Source: Monocercomonoides exilis
Taxonomy: Eukaryota > Preaxostyla > Oxymonadida > Polymastigidae
Length of the DNA: 64,000 nt
Direction: 5' to 3'
NCBI GenBank assembly: GCA_001643675.2
Contig: LSRY02000068.1
Span: 62,001 to 126,000, forward strand
The position numbers and the translations under genes were made by a program. A model generated the notes under the pieces. It was not told where the DNA came from and made no database searches. It was given only the letters and a program-made list of their open reading frames with translations. Positions 58,200 to 64,000 of the stretch are shown here, piece by piece; the stretch's first letter is position 1, and each line of letters begins with the position of its first letter.

Positions 58200-59460
58200 T
58201 TACTCAGCTTCAACTAAACAAAAAAGACAAAAAAAATTATTAAAAATAAAATTAATGAAAAACAAGAAATCAAACCAGTCCCTGACAACTCAATTGTTGG
58301 GATGGCAGTTTGGACAAATTTCAAAAATGTGAAGAAGTATTGTTCAGGTTTAATCTGTCTGCCAGCCTCTTTTTCTCTGTCAATCAGAGATTTCATAGTT
58401 TGTGCATGCTTGCATGGATGGATAGAAGCGGTTGGTACATCTAAATGAGGATGTTCATCGACAGTGGCTGTTTTGTTTGCATGTTCCTAATTTTGCATTT
58501 TAAAATGAATAAATAAGAATAAATATTTTTTTTCAAAAAAAAAAGTGTATTGTTAAAAAAAAAAGTAGAAGAAGAAAATTTTCAAACAGTAGCCATGTCT
58601 TCGAAAATTTGTTCAGGAGTAAGTGGAGTTGAACCGTCTTCGGCATAGCCTTTCAGATACAAACGTGGTGAGTAATAATAGATATCATAAGTGATGGTTG
58701 CATCATAAGTTCTGAATGATGGGCCAGCAGATGATGGAGCACTCTATTTAACACACATAAAAAAAGAAATAAATAAATAAAGAGAAAGTATTGAAAATTA
58801 ATGGAAAATAAACAACTTCCTATCAAACCGATGAATCGGAAAAGTCGAACATATCGTCTTCATCATCTGAGCTGGATGATGGTGCAGCACTTGATGAAGC
58901 CGCTTCTGCAGGTTTGCTAACATCTATAAAATAATAATAATAATAATATATTATTAAATCAATAAACCGAAAAAAAAAAGTTCAAGCTCACCTTCATCTG
59001 GAGCAACCCAATCATCTTCTCCTTCATCGAGCTTTTTCTCTAATCCTGAACCTGTAACAGCTGAAGCGCGCTTTCTGCATGGAACGCCTTTTAATTCAAG
59101 AAACTGTTTGTCTCTTGGAAGATATGGAAGAATATTTTCTTCTTTTCCAGTGCACCTGTTGAATTTTTTAAATAAATGCAATTATTTAAAAATTGTTCAA
59201 ATAAATTATGAAAAATAATACCAATGCCATTGGGGGCATTTTGAACGTAAGAGATCACCTTCGAAAATCGATTTGATAACCAAATAAGAAATGAATCATT
59301 AAATCAAATTAAACAACAACAAACCAGCTTGAACAAATTCAGCAGGGGTCACCTTTCCGTCCTGAAGAAAGGTTGATTTTGTTGGCACGGTTGCTGTTTT
59401 CCGTGCTTCCTTTTTTCCTTTTTCACGAATAGCTCGATCTATCTTATCAATAAATGACAT
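58200..59460 (-). CDS. ATG3: ATG3, autophagy E2-like conjugating enzyme (7 exons)
   Basis: Exons are 59460-59325, 59258-59222, 59155-58992, 58923-58829, 58743-58588, 58486-58276 and 58213-58200; all introns are GT-AG and frame is kept throughout, giving 270 residues. ATG3 transfers ATG8 from ATG7 to phosphatidylethanolamine on the growing autophagosome. The order of family segments is clear: [54 protein letters not shown], an acidic flexible stretch ([13 protein letters not shown]), [20 protein letters not shown], and HPHLDVP followed by the catalytic HPC motif ([13 protein letters not shown]). It ends [16 protein letters not shown] then LSGTVEAE. The human protein has 314 residues; the acidic insert is shorter here. 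The last exon has only 14 bases. The start was chosen because MSFIDK matches the family; an in-frame ATG lies further upstream (59532). Confidence 0.92.
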
Positions 59461-59576
59461 CTTGTTATGGGCTAGATCTTTTTGTTTCATTTTTATTCGG
59501 TAACAAACCGAAAATAAATACACTTTCTTCAAAAAGTGTTAATATTATTTGTTGATTAATTTTTATTTAAGTTTAA
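59461..59576. promoter_or_regulatory. Compact divergent promoter between ATG3 and the cysteine-rich gene
   Basis: Only 116 bp separate the ATG3 start (59460, minus) from the start at 59577 (plus). The part next to the plus gene is AT-rich. Both promoters must fit here unless they lie in transcribed sequence. Confidence 0.5.
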
Positions 59577-60506
59577 ATGATGAGTCGTGGAGGAATTGTT
59601 GCATTTGTGTTTTTCTTTCATTTCGTTTGTGGGTATTGCTCATCTTCAAATAATGACACCATACCAGATCCTGGACAATGCGCAGGACCTTTAGATAGAA
59701 TTCTTTGGTCACGTGAGCATTGGAAGTTGACAAATTTTGGCTGTCCTCTTCGTTTGTATTTATTTCTATTTCTATTTTTCATAACTGAATCAATCTAATG
59801 CAGACAAAGTGTTTTTCTTTCCTGATGAAGATTCTTCTAAAGAAGGAAAGGTTGAAAATTAGATTAAATTTTTTTAAATTATTTCGTATTTTTTTCTATT
59901 TTTTAACTTTTTTTCCAAATATGTTAATAAGTGTGGAGAATGTTATCCCGGAACAAGTGGGCGCAGCAGCTCTGAAAAATATTGCAAGTCTAACGAATAT
60001 TGCACTGATGAAGGGAAATGTGCTTCAATTTTAACTCATCCAAATTTTCAATTTGATTGTCCCTCTCATGGGCAATCAAAAGAACAAGACTTCTGTGGTG
60101 CAGGATTATATTGCATTAGGCATAAGTGCGTACAATGTGTAGATTGGGAAACAGATTACGAAACTTGGGAGGTTTGGATTTTGTAAAAGAATGTTTTGCT
60201 TGTTGTTTTAAATTTTCATGTTATTAATTGTTTGTTTTTTATATAAATTACAGACATGTTACAAGGGAAGATGGTCTCGAAACTATATTTTATATTTTTT
60301 GGCTCAGCCTTCAAGGTTAATGTTGTTTATTACTGCACTATCATCGGTGTGCATCCATGTTCAATATTTTTTGTTTAACAAATTGTAAATCTTCAATTAA
60401 TTATGATTATTTTAAGATGTTATATTTTGCAATGAAAATAGCTGCACTGATGCAGAACTGCATTAAAAAGGAAACAAATACACAGACGAAAAAGAAATCA
60501 ACATAA
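59577..60506 (+). CDS. Small secreted or membrane cysteine-rich protein (5 exons)
   Basis: Exons are 59577-59751, 59804-59850, 59932-60171, 60254-60346 and 60417-60506, with GT-AG introns of 52-82 bp and an unbroken frame; 214 residues. Residues 1-22 look like a signal peptide (GGIVAFVFFFHFVCGY). The middle has about 15 cysteines with spacings such as CGECYPG, YCKSNEYC and FCGAGLYCIRHKCVQC, like small disulfide-knit extracellular domains. Near the C-terminus a hydrophobic stretch (YILYFLAQPSRLMLFITAL, continuing LYFAMKIAALM after intron 4) suggests one or two membrane passes, followed by a basic tail. I do not recognise the family. If intron 4 is not removed, the frame instead ends about 14 codons after exon 4 with a similar hydrophobic end. 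It is divergent from ATG3. Confidence 0.7.
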
Positions 60507-61021
60507 TAACTTTGAACGATTATCTGTCACTTTTAGAGTTTTGTTTGCATATTTGAGATAATGAAAAATAATTCATCCGTAATATTAATTTCTTGAAAGA
60601 TCAGCAATTGTATTTGTACAATTATTTAAAAATTGGATGACCAAATTTCCAATTTTTTTGTTGTTATTATTTCCTTTGATTCTTTACAAAAATTAGAAAG
60701 CAATATTCAATCAACATTTCAATTCCATCAATTGGAAAAAGTTTCAATTATGAGTTATTTGTAATGCAAGCATCAATTATGATTAATTTTTTTTATAATT
60801 AAACATGAAATTAACAGTTTCTTTTTTATGGAGTTTTATTTATTCTCAATCAGTTTTGAACAAAAATAATGATTATGCTGTTAAATCAATGTTGAATTTG
60901 CGATAAATTTTTGATTGCGAATAATTTCCTTTTTTTGTGCATACTGGGAATATTTTTGATTTTCTTTTGTGAAAAAGTGATCTTTTTAATTTGAGAAACA
61001 AGAAAAAATATTTTTTAATAT
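60507..61021. other. AT-rich intergenic DNA
   Basis: No gene is recognised. Short minus frames (for example 60873-61097) lack coding character. Confidence 0.5.
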
Positions 61022-61462
61022 ATGACAGATCGCGACATAATTTTGGATAAACGGAAAATAGCCTTTTTATTAATGGAATTTGGTGGTCCTCCCTCATGCT
61101 TTGTTACGCTATGGAATGTTTTCAGTTTCACTCGAAAGGATGAAGATGAGGTTGCACAACCCGACAAAAAATTATCTTTATTATTAAAAAAGTCCAAAGG
61201 AGAAATAAAGATAAAATCAATCGAGTGGAAGAAAGCAACAAACTTTTACAAAGAAATTGAAGTCCCAAAAGTCATGACAATTTCCAACATCTTTCTTTCT
61301 CCAAAGGGAAAAAATCCATTCATTATTGAATACAAAGGATTTGAAAACAAAAGACATCAAAATGCATGTTGTTTCATCTGCAGTCAAATTATACCAAGAA
61401 GGGAGGTAAGCAAAATGGTAGACCATTCACGTGTAATGTGTAGCTCTTGTTCTTCTCGATAG
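61022..61462 (+). CDS. Hypothetical 146-residue protein with a C-terminal CxxC pair
   Basis: An intact frame stands alone in AT-rich DNA, with mixed amino-acid composition better than random for this region. The C-terminal 30 residues carry two Cys pairs about 22 residues apart (CFICSQIIPRREV then VMCSSCSSR), which could bind one zinc ion. The N-terminal part (GGPPSCFVTLWNVFSF and the basic KKLSLLLKKSKGEIKIKS) is not recognised. A GTAAGC soon after CSQIIPRRE could be a 5' splice site, so the true C-terminus may differ. No neighbour suggests a role. Confidence 0.5.
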   Translation: MTDRDIILDKRKIAFLLMEFGGPPSCFVTLWNVFSFTRKDEDEVAQPDKKLSLLLKKSKGEIKIKSIEWKKATNFYKEIEVPKVMTISNIFLSPKGKNPFIIEYKGFENKRHQNACCFICSQIIPRREVSKMVDHSRVMCSSCSSR

Positions 61463-62643
61463 TATGAATTATTATTTTTGTTTTTTTGCATTAATGCTCA
61501 TAATTCCTTAAGTTCGCAATCATTGCATAATGTCACTTGCCCAAAAACTTGAGACAATAAAAGTGCATTTTGTGTTTTTATTATGATGCGAAATGAAATA
61601 TTTGTTGAGAAAAAAACTGAAAAAGAGCTTAATTGATCATGTTTCCGTTTAGCATGATTGAATGTATCGTTTGCAAAATTGTTATATTTGAATTATTCGC
61701 GTATGACCTGTGTGAATGATATCTCTATCAACATGAAGTCATATATTTTTGTGGACAAATTTTTTCATCAAAATAATTTTTTTGTTTTTTAATATTTCAT
61801 ATGTTTGCGTTACAACAATTCTCTATTTTTTTATAAAATGAAAAATGATGTTTAAATATCTCATCAATCTGAAATTTTATGATCATTCCATTAAATAATT
61901 CATTTTTGTTGTTTTCTCAAAAAATTGTGAAAATTTTCAGAAAATGTTTTTTATTTTGCTTTAAAGATAGTTTTTATCTTTCAATATGCAATTTTGCAAT
62001 ATGCTTGTTTTCAATTATGAACTTCGAAAGCGTCTGAAGCATCCATCAACAAATATGCTAAATAATTAATTAAAATAGAAAAGATTGTTGAAGGTGTTTG
62101 CATAAGAATTGAGAATGACAATTTTTGTTTGATGAAGTTTGTAGAACCATGCAATTTTCTTCCCTATCAGTTGAAGATTTCTTTATCGTTCAAAAGAATA
62201 TCAAATGTTTCAAAATGATTAAAGATACACGGAGCAATATATTTAGTGACTTTCATAAAGATTTCAAAAGGAGATATTTATAAATAAGGAAAATGAGGAA
62301 TGAATGAAATCTTTCTGGTTTATCTTTGAGAAAGAAATTCAATATTGCGCAAGAGTCGCATTTTACCAAAATTGCTGAATGTTTTTTGAATTTTCTGCCT
62401 GGATGCCATATCTGGAAAGAGGAATGAGGGAAATCACGAATGGAAGTGAAAATGACATCACTTTCGTTGAGTTGTGTTGCAATGTCTACAGTATGGAATT
62501 ATTCTTCTTTTCATTCTTTATTGTTTTTTCTAGTTCTTTTGCAAAGAGTGAAAAAAGAACCTTATCAAAATTAGAAAATAGAAAACATCATATATCATCG
62601 TGAGTATTGAAATTTTCACAACTTGCATTTTATTCTTCTTAGA
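61463..62643. other. AT-rich stretch without recognisable gene
   Basis: Nothing beyond short frames. The 74-codon frame at 62379-62603 ends just upstream of a relic of the helical family and may be part of the same dead copy, but I cannot align it. Confidence 0.45.
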
Positions 62644-62790
62644 AGTTTTTATTGGAAAATTTTGACAAAAAAGTTGGAAAATGCAATTGTTTTAGAATTT
62701 CATATTACGAAAGATGCAGCAAGAGAAGTGGAAGAGCAGCTAGAATATGTTGATTAGAAAGGAAGGGAAGAAGAAGATATAGTTTTATTT
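62644..62790 (+). pseudogene. Fragment of the helical-repeat family seen at 25 kb
   Basis: The fragment reads KFLLENFDKKVG, then after a frame shift LEFHITKDAAREVEEQLEYV, an in-frame TAG, and KGREEE. This matches, in order, KFLMERLFSNWG, LNELHFAKEAARELEELMKY, VDW and KREKEEE of the protein at 24.96-26.47 kb. The TAG replaces the Trp codon TGG. Only about 50 codons remain. Confidence 0.75.
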
Positions 62791-63590
62791 CCTCAATATT
62801 ATTATATGTAATAATATTCTAAGCATTATATCTTGTGAGAATAAATCATAAATAAATATTAAAATGGAATGAGTGGAATTCAAAGATTGACCGAGTGTTA
62901 AAACGAAACATTTGCATTTGGAAGCACGTTTGTCATTGTGTGTGATTAGTTGTTAGAATGTTATCTGATGATTTGCTGAAATCTGATGTGATTGTCCTGA
63001 TTTGTGAGAAAACTACATTTTAATTAAAGTCGAGTATAACAATAATTACGAGAGCTTCTCCATGTTTATGATAGAATGATAGAATGATTTATGGATATTA
63101 AATCAATTAATAAGTTATTTCAGCAAACGATTTTGCCTTAAAAATGTTGTTTGATGAATTCATTAACTGCTTCATCAATTTTTGAAACGTTCCATAACAT
63201 GTGCTTTTCGCAATAAAGATTCGAGAAAATATATTTTGTTGAATTGTAAAAAAGCATTTGAAAAGAAATAATCAGAAGAAAATTATTTACAAGTTCATTT
63301 GAGCAACTGAATTAGAATTTTGTTAATATTTGCATATGTGAGTTAAACGTATATATCACTATTTTCTTTGACGTTCTGAGAAAAAGAATTTTACTGAAAT
63401 AGAAAGAATATTTTGATATTTGATAATGATATTTTCATTCTTTGTCCATATTCTAACAGTAAATGGAAATTTTATAAGAAATGATAAATGAATAAAAATC
63501 AAAAATTAGTCAGAAATAATTCAATCAATTTCAAGTTTTTTGGTTTTGAAATGTGAAATTTTTTCACTTGATATTTCAAAAAACATAATT
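62791..63590. other. AT-rich upstream region of the NOP14-like gene
   Basis: No gene is recognised. It contains a short imperfect direct repeat at about 63073-63087 (GATAGAAT twice). It presumably includes the NOP14-like promoter. Confidence 0.5.
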
Positions 63591-64000
63591 ATGGTTTGTG
63601 ACAATAACTTTAAAACAATAGATTTCCTGATGAAGAAGGCACCTTTATCTTCAAAACAACAAAATCAAAAGGCAAAAAAGGATATAAAATTTCATACAAT
63701 GGCTGATTTTACTCAGCGCCGTCAAAATACAAAGCATCCTGTTGTAACAATGAATAAGCGAAGGGTGTCTCGAACAAGCGCAGATGTCGCATTAAAACAG
63801 CGTGAGCAAACACTAGGAGAAGAATTAGATTCGTTAACAAGGAAAAATGTGGTTATGGATATGCGTTTTACACGTAGCGAAGGAATGGATACGGAAGATA
63901 AGGCACTGCGTTCTTTTGTGAGAGAAAGACAAGAAAGAGCAAAGCAGCAGTTTAATTTAGATAATTTTGATGATCAGTTATCGGGTCATCTTGGAGATAT
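63591..64000 (+). CDS. NOP14-like nucleolar ribosome-biogenesis factor, N-terminal part
   Basis: The frame is open from ATG 63591 to the window edge (136 codons plus 2 bases). The order KRRVSRTSADVALKQREQTL, then LTRKNVVMDMRFTRSEGMD, then RSFVRERQERAKQQFNLD matches the conserved N-terminal pattern of NOP14 (SR.RAL..R..TL, then N...D.RFGE...MS.EEK, then RF..E.QR). NOP14 is needed for 18S rRNA maturation and 40S assembly in the nucleolus. The family's usual basic N-terminus and NPFE-like start are weak here (KKAPLSSKQQNQKAKKD). The rest lies outside the window. Confidence 0.75.
   Translation, partial: MVCDNNFKTIDFLMKKAPLSSKQQNQKAKKDIKFHTMADFTQRRQNTKHPVVTMNKRRVSRTSADVALKQREQTLGEELDSLTRKNVVMDMRFTRSEGMDTEDKALRSFVRERQERAKQQFNLDNFDDQLSGHLGD

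Noticed and set aside
58214-58275. ATG3 ending in a hydrophobic helix (read-through of the last intron)
   Set aside because: The stretch has GTTTGATT and TTTAG borders and AT-rich intron composition; removing it gives a clean soluble C-terminus.

Overview
The window looks like nuclear DNA of a protist. Intergenic DNA is very AT-rich, several genes are split by short introns (about 50-160 bp), and proteins of 3,000-4,000 residues carry long serine runs. Three things point to an oxymonad (Preaxostyla, for example Monocercomonoides): a giant secreted beta-helix protein ending in a degenerate kinase domain, an all-helical family at 24.9-26.5 kb that I recall as abundant in that group, and the expanded signalling proteins. 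The organism call is inference from recalled families, not a database result.

Layout. 1-9.2 kb (minus): a CPSF_A/MMS1_N-family beta-propeller protein, best resembling SF3B3, rebuilt here from five exons and running off the left edge. 9.7-18.9 kb (plus): a 3,057-residue secreted beta-helix protein with one transmembrane helix and a cytosolic pseudokinase-like end. 18.9-24.9 kb: a graveyard with decayed pieces of the same family on both strands. 25-26.5 kb (plus): a two-exon helical protein. 27.3-29.75 kb: a dead pogo/Tigger-like DNA transposon with inverted ends. 29.9-31.7 kb (minus): an ARM/HEAT-like protein. 32-44.4 kb (plus): a giant AGC kinase of Greatwall/MAST/Rim15 type whose catalytic domain is split by about 810 residues. 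45.1-57.9 kb (minus): a giant rhodanese plus dual-specificity phosphatase whose catalytic domain is also split, by about 800 residues. 58.2-59.5 kb (minus): ATG3, the autophagy E2-like enzyme, in seven exons. 59.6-60.5 kb (plus): a small cysteine-rich membrane protein in five exons. 61.0-61.5 kb: a small CxxC protein. 62.6 kb: a relic of the 25-kb helical family. 63.6 kb to the end: the N-terminus of a NOP14-like ribosome-biogenesis factor.

How the parts fit. Housekeeping genes (SF3B3-like, ATG3, NOP14) are interspersed with lineage-specific families and their dead copies. The most unusual feature is a convergent kinase/phosphatase pair, about 690 bp apart, in which each enzyme has a disordered insert of about 800 residues inside its catalytic fold plus a disordered tail of about 3,000 residues. 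Gene models joined across introns rest on GT-AG borders, reading-frame continuity and family alignment by eye; no transcript data were available.
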